NCBI GenBank assembly: GCA_039000515.1
Contig: JBCFYV010000100.1
Coordinates: forward strand, 31,236,421 to 31,300,420
Reading direction: 5' to 3'
Length of the DNA stretch: 64,000 bases
From: Timema cristinae
Taxonomy: Eukaryota; Arthropoda; Insecta; Phasmatodea; Timematidae
The notes below the pieces were generated by a model. It was not told the origin of the DNA, made no database searches, and was given only the letters and a program-made list of their open reading frames with translations. Made by a program: the position numbers and the translations under genes. How positions within the stretch are numbered: position 1 is the stretch's first letter; each line of letters starts with the position of its first letter. Shown here piece after piece: positions 12,303-23,592 of the stretch.

Positions 12303-12378
12303 AATGGGTACAAAACTTTTGTAAAAGGTAACAAGGTAAACGGTAACAAGGTAAAAAGGTAACGGTAAAATGTAACAT
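12303..12378 (+). repeat. LINE 3' tail of GGTAAC-like repeats
   Basis: After the stop codon come 25 bases of spacer, then irregular units such as GGTAACAAGGTAAACGGTAA and AAAAGGTAACGGTAAAATG. Tandem short-unit tails in place of poly(A) are known in several LINE clades. Confidence 0.6.
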
Positions 12379-12439
12379 TCACAACTTCATATTCATTCCA
12401 TCACCCATCATACCAAATAACCCATCTCTCACTATCATT

Positions 12440-12740
12440 CCATGAGGATAAGGGTTAGCGTATGCTGCCTGTAACTCACAAAGCAATACAGCCCTTTCAC
12501 GGGGTGACCTAGCTTGGCGCTTCTGTCAAGGTGGATATCTTGTGTCGGGCTACAAACCAACTCAAACCGTGTATTTTTGTACAAACAATTCAAAGGTACC
12601 AATTCATGTAATAATTAAGTTCATGCAACGAGGATAAGGGTCTGTGAAAACAACCTGTAACTCGCATATCAAATCAGTCAAAACTTCCCACTGCTTGTCG
12701 ATGACTCTATCGACAAGTGGGGAGGTTGGGGCAACAGGGG
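12440..12740 (+). repeat. Two diverged copies of a roughly 190-bp unit
   Basis: Phrases GAGGATAAGGGTTAGCG ... CTGTAACTCACAAAGCAAT (12443-12487) and GAGGATAAGGGTCTGTG ... CTGTAACTCGCATATCAAAT (12632-12677) repeat with about 190-bp spacing. A related phrase (GGCTACAAAC...AACCAACTC) recurs near 17320-17350. No coding sequence is seen. The remainder to 13217 shows nothing else. Confidence 0.4.
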
Positions 12741-13219
12741 CAACCCAAATAGACACATAACTATATTTTTTTCTCAGCTCAACATATTAAAAACTTTGTC
12801 TTTCTTCGTGTAAACTACTAGCAACAAGAGTTATCAGCCCAGGACGCTATGGTGTCGAACTCAACCATGGCTAGGATCAGCGCCAGGTAGTATCCCTACA
12901 CTTTGAGGAAATTTAACCTGAGAACTACACGTTCAATCTACTGGGCTTGGAGAGATGGTCCGTTAATTAGCACACAAGTATTACAATCCCTCTCAGGATC
13001 TTAGGATCACATTTTGACTATGATTAGTTTACCCTAGCCAAGAATTTGGTTTATTTTGCTATGTAGTAATCCGTCGCTTAACGACTCAGCCGCCTATATA
13101 TATTGAAGTATAATTGATATTTATTAGTTCTTTATGTATAGGCATGTCTATAAATTGACTGTGTGGCATTTTGTTCCATCCGAACCAAACTTGTTTGTTA
13201 TGGCAATGTATACGTTGTA

Positions 13220-13454
13220 CAGTAGCGCCATGGCTTTTTTGGTGCTGACTGACAGCTCACAGCAGACAGCTGACGACTTTGAAAAGTTACCAGACCAAAT
13301 TATGTATCCCCACTCCGAACCATATGATTTGCAAAAACATGTGTTTAGCAGCTGTCACTTCTGACAGTCAATATTTAGGTATATACCTAAATGTTTACCG
13401 TCAGAAGTCAGCTGTGAGCTGTCAGTCAGCACCAAAGAAGCCATGAGGCTACTG
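13220..13454. mobile_element. Tc1/mariner-like MITE with TA target duplication
   Basis: The ends begin CAGTAGC, as in many Tc1-like elements, and both sides are flanked by TA (13218-13219 and 13455-13456). The first 44 bases of each end match in inverted form at 41 of 44 positions (shared run GGTGCTGACTGACAGCTCAC). A second, inner palindrome around ATTTAGGTATATACCTAAAT makes most of the 235-bp element self-complementary. It has no transposase. It would have been moved by an enzyme supplied elsewhere. Confidence 0.75.
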
Positions 13455-13456
13455 TA

Positions 13457-14782
13457 GGTCTAGTTAGATCTGTTTGGCTTTGTGCCACTTCATGACTCGG
13501 TTAGTGCTATTAGGATAAACAGTTGGCTGTATATTTTGTAGTCACAGTTAACTAACTTTGAACACCCCTCTAATGACTTTAGTCATTACTTAATAGTCGC
13601 TTAACGACTCCTTGTTGCTTGTCTTGTTGTATAATAAGCTTAGCCACTATAAAAGTCTTTAGTACTAGAATGGGAATTTGTCTCCTTTTACTGGGGAACG
13701 TCAGCACAAGGAAATTGGAGTTAGCTATTAGGAGTTCATGGCTTAGTTAGGCCTTTGCCTCAGTCAATTGCTTCATATTCTCTTTGTTTATTAACATTCC
13801 CTATTTTACCTGTTGGTCAGATTTGTCCTAGCTTGGCCTCTTAAGACATTAACAAATGTCTGTATTTAAAACCACTTAGACTGGTTCCTTAAGATACTTT
13901 GAAAGAATGCATCCGCGTTATAATGTATACATTTCTTTCGAATTTTTATGAAGGGGGCATTTCTGAGAAGTTATGATTATGTCAGTCCTGTCCTAACTAG
14001 GACATAATTATCCCTAGTGAATGGGATATTGTTTGCTGCCCCTAGCAGTGGTCTTGACGTTCGTGCAGTATATAAAAGAACTCATAAGGGCCAGTAACTT
14101 TAAGATGATAGTCGCCTAGTTCCCAGGATATCTAGTTACATAGGACATCTAGAGCTATATGAGTTTTCATTCAATTAATACGATGATGAATAGACCTTTT
14201 GTAGCTTCTACTTACAACCTTGTCTTTTATAAGCACTAAGCTAAATAAGCTGAGTTATAGCTGCCAGGTTTAAACCTTTGAAACTATCTATGCAAATAAC
14301 CTTGTTCTCCTCATAGGTTTTCACTACTCTATGTTGACCCTCTAATGTTGTTTATTTATTGGTTCTAATTTTACCTTAAAGTTCTATAAATATGTGTAAA
14401 CTTAAGGCTATTTGTGACCAACCTGATATATAGTTCATCTAAACTTACCTTTTTAACTAATTTATTTATTCTATTTTGTTGTATAATCAGAAAATGCACA
14501 CCGACACCCACTTATGGGTATCATATTTTATATGTAACATTTTATCTGTTAAATAAATTGTATGCCAAGGAGGGTTCAACAACTCAAAGGAAAGTATACC
14601 AACTCTGTAGAACTTAAATGTTTGGGTTATTAAATAACTGCTGCCTATTTAAAATCTAGTGAATTCCTGGCCTGGAATAAGATAATAGTCTAATTATGGT
14701 GAATAATAATGGTTTTAATTCAATTTATAAAAAAGTTATGGTGAAGGATCACACAGAATGAAATAATTTTGGTTGTTGTTCA
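13457..14782. other. No recognised feature
   Basis: Moderately AT-rich DNA with only short open frames, for example 67 codons at 14414 (+), which I judge random. No splice-supported exon or known repeat was seen. Confidence 0.5.
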
Positions 14783-14960
14783 CTGCGTCTTACTACCCAT
14801 ACAGGATACCCGTTTATTTACACATATGGGTTGAGCATGAGAAAGGTAAAATTTGGGTGGAAATGTACACTTATTTTTTAGGGAGATTGAGAAACCATTT
14901 AGGAAAAATCACGCTCAACACATAGCATTGAAACTGTGAAGGTCGGGAGGACTATAAAAT
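14783..14960 (-). repeat. SINE-C/A family copy, decayed
   Basis: On the minus strand the tail (GGTAGTAAGACGCAGTG at 14783-14799) and parts of the body (TTCCTAAATGGTTTCTCAAT) remain. The head is nearly unrecognisable. The following gap 14961-15379 holds AT-rich DNA only. Confidence 0.55.
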
Positions 14961-15390
14961 GATGCAACTCTCTTACTTTTGAAATTGAAGAACACAGGGT
15001 GGGACTGAAGAAATAAATTAAAGTAAATAAAAAAAAAGATAAAGTAGAACATAGTGAGATAAAGAGAGTGAAAAAAAAAACATTCAATTTAGCTAAGAAC
15101 TAATATTACTACAGCAAAAGCATTAAAATGTTCAGCAAAAGTTTGTTAGATTTAAATCGTGATAATTAAGAATAATTTAATACCATTTTAAATATTTCAG
15201 GTTTTTCTTTAATTTAATGGAGAGTGCAAATAAATGTCTGGATTACGTTAGTCTGTGCTCCCTTACCTAGTCCCTTCTACTTATTTTAGTTGTAACCTAA
15301 GTTGTATTTTATTGTGTCTGTCTTTAACTAACTTTGTTTTAATCTAATTTGTATTCACTTCAAACAAAACCAAGTAAATATCATCAAATA

Positions 15391-15669
15391 ACCCGACTCG
15401 GTGGCGTAGTTGGCTAACACGCTAGTCGTGTTGAGCCCGACTGCTGAGGGCAGGGTGATCAAGGTTCGAATCTCGGTCGGGTGAACTGGGGGTGGTTTAT
15501 CCTAAATGGTTTTCCACTCTCCCTCCACGCAAATGCGGGTTCACTTCCTTCAATTCAACCTTCCCAATTCATAATCCATTAGCGTAATTAGTACTTAAAG
15601 CGTATAACCCGAACAGGTAGTAAGACGCGGTGTTAATAATAATAATAATAATAATAATATAATAATAAA
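15391..15669 (+). repeat. SINE-A, complete, with 11-bp target duplication
   Basis: Begins CCCGACTCGGTGGCGTAGTT with a tRNA-like head (B box AGGTTCGAATCTC), the SINE-A body, the shared tail AACCCGAACAGGTAGTAAGA and an (AAT)n run. It is flanked by the direct repeat ATCATCAAATA at 15380-15390 and 15670-15680, which fixes both ends. This supports movement by LINE machinery. It is a good reference copy for family A. Confidence 0.92.
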
Positions 15670-15680
15670 ATCATCAAATA

Positions 15681-16540
15681 GTAGATGCCCATTCAGATGT
15701 CAGACCATAAGAATAATATATCCTTGAGATGAGGTTCATATTTTTAAATATGAAAAAAAAACTTTTTTTTTTGTTCCTCATAAACATAACAATTTTATTT
15801 TCAAAACATGAGTTTTGCATATCTGCAACATTTATTACATAATTTTTAAAAGTGATTAACAAATAAATGTATAACTTATCAGTTATTATCTAAATTAATG
15901 CACTTGCACCATTATGAAAACAAGGTATAACAATAAAAAATACAGCATCAAAAATCATTGAATAAAAAATAATTGATCTTAATATGGTAGATATATCAGC
16001 ACATTCTATTTCTTGCAGTGACTTATATAAAACTACACTAAATATTATAATGAACAATTTAAAACCCTCAAACCTAATTTCCTTATTATGTATCAGAGAA
16101 ACACACTTTTTAAGTTTTATCATTTAAATAATGGACCAATTATAAATTAATAATCTCTTAAACTAATACATAACATGAAGGTTTTTAAAAAGGATCAGCT
16201 TAAAATGTATTCAAAGGATATATAGTATTTAAACACGTATTGTGTTTTAGAATTGCCATGTAAACATAATTAAATGTGTAAACAAGCACAAGTGGTAGCC
16301 TTATATGTATACATACAATCTATCAATTACAGAAATAGTTATAGTGTACAAAATAATATTAAGATCAGTTATAGTTTGTTGGAAATGTAATTTCAAACTG
16401 GGAAAATTTAAAAAATAAAAAGCATTCTTAAAAATACATGTGTGTATAGGGTAAATGGCAGTTAATGAAATGCAGCAAAGGTTGGCTGATGATTACATAT
16501 TGTAAACTCTAAAGCCAGTTCAATTACCACAACTTTTTAT
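15681..16540. other. No recognised feature
   Basis: Very AT-rich sequence. The short minus-strand frames at 15674-16123 have no family signature and are probably chance. Confidence 0.5.
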
Positions 16541-16785
16541 TTAGCACCGCATCTTAGCACCCATTCGGGTTATAGCTTGTGTACTAATTATGCTAGTGGT
16601 TTTATGGAAGGTTATATTTAAATGAAGTGTACCCACATTTGTGTGGAGGGAGAGTGGAAAACAATTTAGAAAAAATCCCTTCTATACACCCGATCGAGAT
16701 TCAAACCTTGATATTCCCATCATCAGCAGTATAGTCTATTGTGAGAGTAACGCGTTAGACCATGCAACCACCAAAGCAGATGAAT
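16541..16785 (-). repeat. SINE-C, near complete
   Basis: On the minus strand the head is CTGCTTTGGTGGTTGCATGG with TCTAACGCGTTACTCTCACA, then a B-box-like AAGGTTTGAATCTC. The body is shared with SINE-A and ends in the common tail (AACCCGAATGGGTGCTAAGA). The anticodon-side sequence differs from SINE-A, which is why I give it a separate name. Confidence 0.8.
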
Positions 16786-18715
16786 TATCACAACTGAATG
16801 TAGATAGAAATGTAATATGTTCATGACATTACTCAACGCTAGAATAAATATCCTGGGATAAGTTATTATTTGTATGCACTTTTAATGATTTAATGTGTTT
16901 ATAAATAGAAGTGAATGTATTTTTGGTATATTGAACCTCTTGTTTTCAGTTTCTTTCATGTACCACTGGTGGTCAGTGAGGAATGGTTTGCCAAATACTA
17001 TATTTAATTAGTGGCATGCTGTGTAATTTTAAATTGAAAGTGAGAAAAATAAGTTAAGATGTCAAAATAATGTTTGCTCTTACCAAAAAACCATGTGTAT
17101 GATAATAGTTTCCAAATATACTGCCCAATGCACCACTGGTGGTAAACCTACAAAGATGTACTGTTCCTACAGCTGTACCAGCAATATAGAACCACCAAAT
17201 TTAAATGCAGAGGCTTGAGCTGTTATATAAACAGTATAGTGTATGACCGACCATCAGTGGCCCCTAACGCTATACAAGAAACCGGCACCACCCGTGGGGT
17301 ACGGTGTCGCTAATGTTTGTGGCTACAAACGCACAGTCAAACCCAAACCAACTCACCTAATTCTAATGGTTGCATGGTTATTCCTTGATCTTAGCTACTT
17401 AATCTTTTGATACAAACTTGTTTGGTGAAATTTGGCTTAATAAATTAATCAAGAAATTATAGCTAATGAACAGAGGGTTAGAGAGTGAGTAAGTAGACGC
17501 GACGCAAGCAAAACAGCTTGGATTATTAATAAAATATCAATAGATACCAAGATTCATATATTTGGCATTTTCAGACTTAAGAAAACCATTGCAATCGAAT
17601 GAGATGCATACATCACTAAAGATAAAGTCACCTTGGTAGCCACAAAATTTAAAATTACAATGACTAGAGCCACTGTGACTCAGTACAATAACTTTTAGCT
17701 GAATATAAATTCAAGTCTGTGACTTAATTCACTTTGATGATTAGGAAATATGCATTCAACATCAAATTAATCATGATTGATTGAGACTCATATAAAAATC
17801 GTAAATACAGGGTGTCTAACAAAAGACACCAACATTTCAAGCACATACAGTTCAGTAGAGTGGAGTTTCATGGTGGACACCCAGACCTTTGATCAATTAA
17901 AAACACCCACTAACATATTATCCTGAAATATAAATTGTTACATCCTATAACAGATTTTGTTATCAAAAAACAATATATGATATATACACGGTATTTACAA
18001 GACTAATGTGGATAAAATCTTGAAGAAATATCAGTGTATACCATTCATGAAAGATTAAATTATGAAAGTTTGCAACAAAAAAAAATTTGTTTTTTTTAAC
18101 AACCATTTACAAACAAGAAAAAATGCATGTGCAATATTTAAAATAGTAAATATAATATAATTGTTGTATGTGGAACAAAAATTAAACTAATTCAAGATAG
18201 ATAAAAAAAATTAGTAAAATATGCTCAAATACTAGGTTTCCTTGATTGCAATGGTATTCAAACCATACTTTTATTAATGTTGGAAACTAATGAACACAAT
18301 ATCACAAATAATAGCTTTTGAACAACATTTAAAGAAAATTACTAATTATAAAATATATTATTTTCTAAAAAGTTAATTGGAAACATTACAATCCAAACCA
18401 AAATCACCCATAAAGCGAAAAGAAGTTTTCCTTTTAGATATATAGCCTATATATATTATATATTCTAATCCAAACCAAAAGTATAAGGCTCACTAGAATT
18501 CCAAGGGAAAAAATTCTTCAATTTCACACTTGAAATGATTAAAATAACCAAGGTAATTTCATGCATGGAAAAAGGGTAAAAATGTATGTATGAACAAAAT
18601 AATAAAAAGACAGGCACAATATGGTTTGTTCAGTAAAAATATGATTTATACAAATTATGTGATAGTTTTGTCCTTTTTTTTACTATACTGTAAAAGCCAT
18701 ATTGTACCAGTGTAT
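16786..18715. other. No recognised gene; AT-rich
   Basis: Around 17230-17360 there is a richer stretch with ACCGGCACCACCCGTGGGG and TGGCTACAAACG. It resembles the sequence after the LINE at about 12500-12570 and may be part of an unnamed repeat. The rest is AT-rich with short chance frames. Confidence 0.4.
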
Positions 18716-18905
18716 TGTAGTATATGTATGGTACAAGTTTTGTTGTGCGCCGGAGATCATTGTAAACAACTGAGAAACAAGTGAAGTGCGAAACCGCCAT
18801 GACAGACAAACGAGGTAGTGGCAGTGTTACGAGGTAACTGGTGTGAACTGTACCTAGGATATTCGTGTTTATAATGTGACCTCTGTAGCACCCACATACA
18901 TAACA
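18716..18905 (+). repeat. 5' LTR
   Basis: Starts TGTAGTATATG and ends CATACATAACA, so it has the usual TG...CA ends. It matches the 3' LTR over its whole length except for a 3-base gap, a 1-base gap and about 12 substitutions. Confidence 0.93.
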
Positions 18906-18907
18906 GA

Positions 18908-18925
18908 TGGCGACGAGATAGTGGA
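18908..18925 (+). promoter_or_regulatory. Primer-binding site
   Basis: TGGCGACGAGATAGTGG begins two bases after the 5' LTR. TGG pairs with the universal CCA end of a tRNA. Which tRNA primes cannot be settled by eye; TGGCGAC starts are known from arginine-tRNA primed elements. Confidence 0.6.
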
Positions 18926-19051
18926 AACAGACACTTATAATATTTAGCAAAGCCGTGTGCGGGTATAATTTAATAATTAATTGGTTGGAATATCACTATT
19001 ATTGGCAATTATGTTTGAACGACAGAAATTCAACGTGAGTGAGACCTCAAC

Positions 19052-19990
19052 ATGGCCGCTATACTTGACGATATTAAAGAATTTTTTTTATCGAAAAACA
19101 TCGTCAATGATACGCAGAAGAGAGCCCATTTTTTGTGTAGTTGTGGGTTAGGTATGTTAAAAATCCTCAGTGACGAATTTGGGGTACGCGATTTGAGTGA
19201 GATTTCATTTGTAGAATTGATCGATCGGCTGACTACGCTGTTCGCGCCTCGACCAAACGAGACAGTGCAGTACCACCTGTTCACCCATCGACGCCAGCAG
19301 ATAGGGGAGAGTATAGATGTGTTTGCCACTGATCTTCGCCGAATCGCCAATGGTTGTGGTTTTGGTGGTGAGGCGGTAATGGAAAAGATGCTCCGTAATC
19401 AATTTGTTTGCGGATTGGCTGACACCCAGTTACATCAACCAATTTTTTATCAAGCCCGACCTGACATTTAAAATAGCAATAGAAGCTGCCAAAGCGGCTG
19501 AAGTTGCCAGAAAATATGTAGAGGATGTACGGGATGAACCAACAACACACAGAGCTGTATATGGGATTGGTAGCCAGGCCCAATATAAACCTACGTTCCA
19601 GCGAACGAACCGACAGGACACAAACCACGGGTCACAACCGCAAGTAGGGAATCCACCCTCAATCAAAGTAGGGCCTGGCCAGGAAAACCGAGGGAGAAGA
19701 GCACGGCATTTCTTTCCGGGACAGTGTTTGAGATGTGCAGGGAAACATCAAACACACCGCTGTACGGTGGATCAAAACAAGCTTTACTGTACAGCTTGTG
19801 ATCGAAGACGGTATGTGGAGCCTGTTTGTCTTTCGGAGATGAGACACGGTAGGAATACAGCAAGGGCACATCAGGTAACGGATATAACAGAGCCTCATAA
19901 ACAGGATTCCGAGGAGCTATCAATAGAGGGGCTGGAACTATATAATATTAAAGACTTATCGAAACATAGTGTGCCTGACACCAAGAGGCA
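19052..19990 (+). pseudogene. LTR element gag, frameshifted
   Basis: The frame starts MAAILDDIKEFFLSKN and shows the Gypsy capsid-type phrases ELIDRLTTLF and RRQQIGESIDVFATDLRRIA. At about 19445 a frameshift breaks it. The continuation carries a nucleocapsid knuckle (CLRCAGKHQTHRC) and a second, degenerate one (CTACDRRRYVEPVC, where the usual Gly-His is lost). Gag forms the particle and packages element RNA. The layout resembles Mag-like Gypsy elements. The protease follows in the same frame as the second part. Confidence 0.8.
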
Positions 19991-20009
19991 ACCCACAATG
20001 TCAGCAATA

Positions 20010-23002
20010 AGACTGTCTCTGCGCATAGACGGTATGTTTCACACCATGGAGGTAGACACAGGGGCAGACCTGACGCTCATCTCGGAGGAAACTTATAAAG
20101 TATTGTGGCCGCACCAACCCAAGTTAGAGTCCTTGGACTTGGATTTGCGTACCTGGGCAGCTGACACACCACTTAGGCTACTAGGCTCAAAATCAGTAGA
20201 GGTTCAATTTAAAGAAAAACGAGCGACCCTAACCCTGGCAGTAGCCACAGACCATGGACCCAGTCTACTTGTAAGACCGTGGTTTGAGCCCCTCGGGCTC
20301 ACAATTCACGGGCTAAATGTTATAGGCAACACTTTAGCATTAATATTCAACAAGAATTACCGGTACCTGGATACAGGACAAACAATAAGGTCACAGTGCA
20401 AAATAGCCTGCTTACGCCGAGTGAAGTTGAGGATTTAAACACTGTAGTACAAAGTTACCCGGCAGTGGCCGACCCCACATTTGGTGAGTTTAATGGACCC
20501 ATGGTGAGACTGGAGCTGGATCCATCCATAACACCAAAATATTGTAAGGCCAGGCAAGTACCATTCGCGTTAAGAGACAGAGTGGATAAGGAAATTCAAA
20601 GGCTAGTTGATCTGGGGGTGTATGAGCCAGTGACATACTCTAGATGGGCCAAACCATTAGTTATAATTGAAAAAGGAAATGGGAAGCTTCGTCTTTGTGG
20701 GGACTACAGGGCAACATTGAACAAAGCCTTAAGGCCTTATACATACCCCTTACCTACAGCTTCAGAGGCTTTCGCACAACTGGCAGGAGGAACCATTTTC
20801 GCAAAAATTGATTTAGAGCAAGCATATACGCAGCTCAAAGTAGACGTGGAATCTGCAGATGTTTTAACAGTAAACACAATCAGGGGACTCCACCGGGTGC
20901 ACCGCTTGCCATTCGGGATTAAAGCGGCACCAGGCATTTTTCAAAGAATGATGGCTAACTTATTCGCAAATATGAAGGGAGTGGCAATCCTACTGGACAA
21001 CATAGTAGTAGCAAGTAGAACGTTCCAAGAACACAAGGACAAACTCTGTCAGGTGCTTCAGCGACTCAGTGATGCGGGTCTTCGGGTGAAAATAGCAAAA
21101 TGTCAGTTTGGAGTCCCTGCAACAACCTTTTTGGGATATCGTATTGATGCTTCAGGCCTACACCCAATGTCTGAAAAAGTGAGTGCTATTCAGAATGCCC
21201 CAGAACCTGTGAATAAAACACAGTTAGTCATTTTTAGGTCTGCTGAACTTTTATGAGCGTTTTCTACACAACAAAGCTACCATCCTGGAACCACTTCACC
21301 GTCTACTGGACCAACACAGTGAGTGGAACTGGACGCAGGAACATAGGGAAGCCATGGATGCAGCTAAAAGGCTACTAACATCAGCACCGGTCTTGGTTCA
21401 CTCCTTACCTGTGATGCCAGCCCTTATGGAATTGGAGCAGTACTAGCCCACATAATGGAAAATGGACTGAGAAGTCAATAGAATTTGGGTCTAGGACGCT
21501 CACCAAAGCGGAGCGTAACTATTCACAAATATACAAAGAAGGCTTAGCTCTTGTCTATGGGGTGACAAAGTTTCTTCAAAACCTCCTTTGTCGCAAATTT
21601 ACAGCAGTGACAGATCACAAACCACTTTTAGGACTTTTAGCTGCTGACAAACCCATTCCAACAGTGGTTTCGCCTCGCATGCTCAGATGGTCACTAATCC
21701 TGTCAGCCTACGACTATGACCTGCAGTATCGACCGGGCAAGAAAGTGGGGCATGCAGATGCTCTTAGCAGACTACCAAAACTCACTGAAAAGCAAGCTTA
21801 CCCAGAGCCATTGGGAGTTTACTTACTGGATATATCAGGTGAAGGACCTATATCGTCATCCCAAGTGGCGTACAAAACGGAAAGGGATGCAGTATTGAGC
21901 AAAGTTAAAAGATTGATTGAAACGGGGTGGCCAGATTGTAAGCCTGGGCCAGACCTAACACCATTTTGGACGTTACGCCAGGAACTGAACACTTCAAGAG
22001 GGTGTGTGATCAGAGGATCTCGAGTCGTCATGCCAACCTCTTTAAGACCAGCAGCTCTACAGCTACTTCATAACACACACCTGGGAATCATAAACACAAA
22101 GTATGCAGCACGCAGTTCAATGTGGTGGCCAAACATAGACAGGGAAGTAGAAGCGACTGTACAAAGCTGCAATATCTGCCAAGAAGTTAAACATAACCCA
22201 ATCAAGGCAACAACTCACCCTTGGCCAAACCCCAGAAAAACCGTGGTCCAGAATTCACATTGACTTTGCCGGACCAGTAGAAGGACACACATTACTCCTG
22301 GTAGTGGATGCATATTCCAAATGGATAGAAGCCACCACAATAAGCTCAATGACAGCTGGATCACTTATCAAGAATATGCGAGAGATTTTCGCAAGACATG
22401 GCATCCCAAACACACTAGTTAGCAACAATGGTACACAGTTAGTGTCTGCTGAGTTTTCTGAATTCTTGAGGAAAATTGGAGTCGTACATGTGAGAACACC
22501 GCCATATCACCCTTCAAGTAATGGGCAGGCCGAACGGGCAGTAGAAACTATAAAAAATGGCCTAAAAAAACATGTAAAGGGAGATTGGCATACACGTCTT
22601 GCGCGTGTCCTTTTTAGCCACAGAATCACCCCACACGCAACCACTGGAGTGACTCCGGCAGAATTGCTTATGGGTCGTAAACTGCAAACGGCTCTATAAA
22701 TGCTCCATCCGGACCACACATCACATAAGGAAGGAAAGCAAGAGACAAACAAACACCCTAAGCAACAGTTCCACCTAGGAGATACAGTGTGGATTCGGGA
22801 ATATTCTGCCAACCACCCCAAGTGGACCCAGGGCACAGTGGGAAAATCCTTAGGAGAATGGATGTATGAAGTAACCAACAAGGATGGCCGTAGACAGAGA
22901 AGGCATGTTGACCAGCTCAGACAGGCTTCAGAGTCACTCCAGACAGGCAAGCAGCAATATTCTCAGAGAGAACAGCACTTGCCTTTACAACTATTCCAGT
23001 GA
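20010..23002 (+). pseudogene. LTR element pol (protease, RT, RNase H, integrase), broken
   Basis: The protease core VDTGADLTLIS is at about 20052. The reverse transcriptase lies at 20396-21256 (SRWAKPLVII, KIDLEQAYTQL, LPFGIKAAPGIFQ); its catalytic box is LLDNIVVA, so the second Asp is Asn. RNase H spans about 21280-21770 (VTDHKPLLGLL, GHADALSRLP) across at least two frameshifts (about 21235 and 21405). The integrase zinc domain (HNTHLG...CNICQ) precedes another shift at about 22245. The integrase core reads VDAYSKW, VSNNGTQL, NGQAERA; its second catalytic Asp is also Asn. A stop at 22697 interrupts the C-terminal part, which ends at 23000. Family assignment is certain; activity is excluded. 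Confidence 0.9.
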
Positions 23003-23384
23003 GAGGACACACCGGTGCAGCAAGAACCAGACCAGGACCCACCTCCATTGTTGGAACAACACCATGAGATTATATCACAGCGAGAGAAGTCCGGGGAACC
23101 GGGACAAACAAGTAGGCAAAACCAACAGGCAACACAAAAACAGGGAAGGCCTTGTAAGGAGAAGCAACAATAAGCACCCTGTTTACAGCCAGTGAATACC
23201 AAGCACCCACATCAGCCACTCTCCTTGCAACTCAGAGGAAGGATGCACGAGCCACCTTTGTTGAGGCCACAAAGGATAAGGCGGCCAAATCCTCGTTATG
23301 TTGACTAAAATTGAAATTTGTGAGTGGGGGAGAAACTGCATAGTTTTAGGGGAACAAACCAAAAACACATAGGTATAATTTAAC

Positions 23385-23398
23385 TGTGAGGGGAGAAC
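23385..23398 (+). promoter_or_regulatory. Polypurine tract
   Basis: GTGAGGGGAGAAC directly precedes the TG start of the 3' LTR. This is where plus-strand DNA synthesis would begin. Confidence 0.75.
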
Positions 23399-23592
23399 TG
23401 TAGTATATGTATCATGGTACAAGTCTTGCTGTGCACCGGAGATCAATGTTAACAACTGAGAAACAAGTGAAGTGCGAAACCGCCATTACAGACAAACGAG
23501 GTAGCATCAGAGTTACGAGGTAACTGGCGTGAACTGTATCTAGGATATTCGTGTTTATAATGTGACCTCTGTTAGCACCCACATACATAACA
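23399..23592 (+). repeat. 3' LTR
   Basis: Starts TGTAGTATATGTATCATGG and ends CATACATAACA. It is the partner of 18716-18905 with about 94% identity. Confidence 0.93.

Larger units (their letters stand above)
7700..12378 (+). mobile_element. Jockey-clade non-LTR retrotransposon (LINE), nearly full length
   Basis: The GC content rises at about 7700 and the element runs through a 5' UTR, a gag ORF with three CCHC-type knuckles, and an ORF with apurinic-type endonuclease and reverse transcriptase. A short 3' UTR ends in a tandem GGTAAC-like tail (12328-12378). Domain order and the C-terminal end after the RT fit the Jockey clade, which is typical of arthropods. Several frameshifts and a stop show that this copy is inactive. 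The exact 5' end is uncertain because I found no target duplication. Coding parts are listed separately. Confidence 0.85.
18716..23592 (+). mobile_element. Ty3/Gypsy-type LTR retrotransposon, complete but inactive
   Basis: Two LTRs of 190 and 194 bp enclose gag, protease, reverse transcriptase, RNase H and integrase in that order, which is the Ty3/Gypsy arrangement. A primer-binding site starts at TGG (18908) and a polypurine tract (GTGAGGGGAGAA) precedes the 3' LTR. No env-like frame follows integrase. The LTRs differ at about 12 substitutions and two small gaps (about 6%), so the insertion is not recent. Flanks TGTAT (18711-18715) and TGCAT (23593-23597) may be a decayed 5-bp target duplication. 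Frameshifts, a stop codon and two altered catalytic residues make it non-functional. Confidence 0.93.

Noticed and set aside
23003..23384. An env-like gene after integrase in the LTR element
   Set aside because: Only short frames remain between the pol stop and the polypurine tract, without signal peptide or membrane segment.
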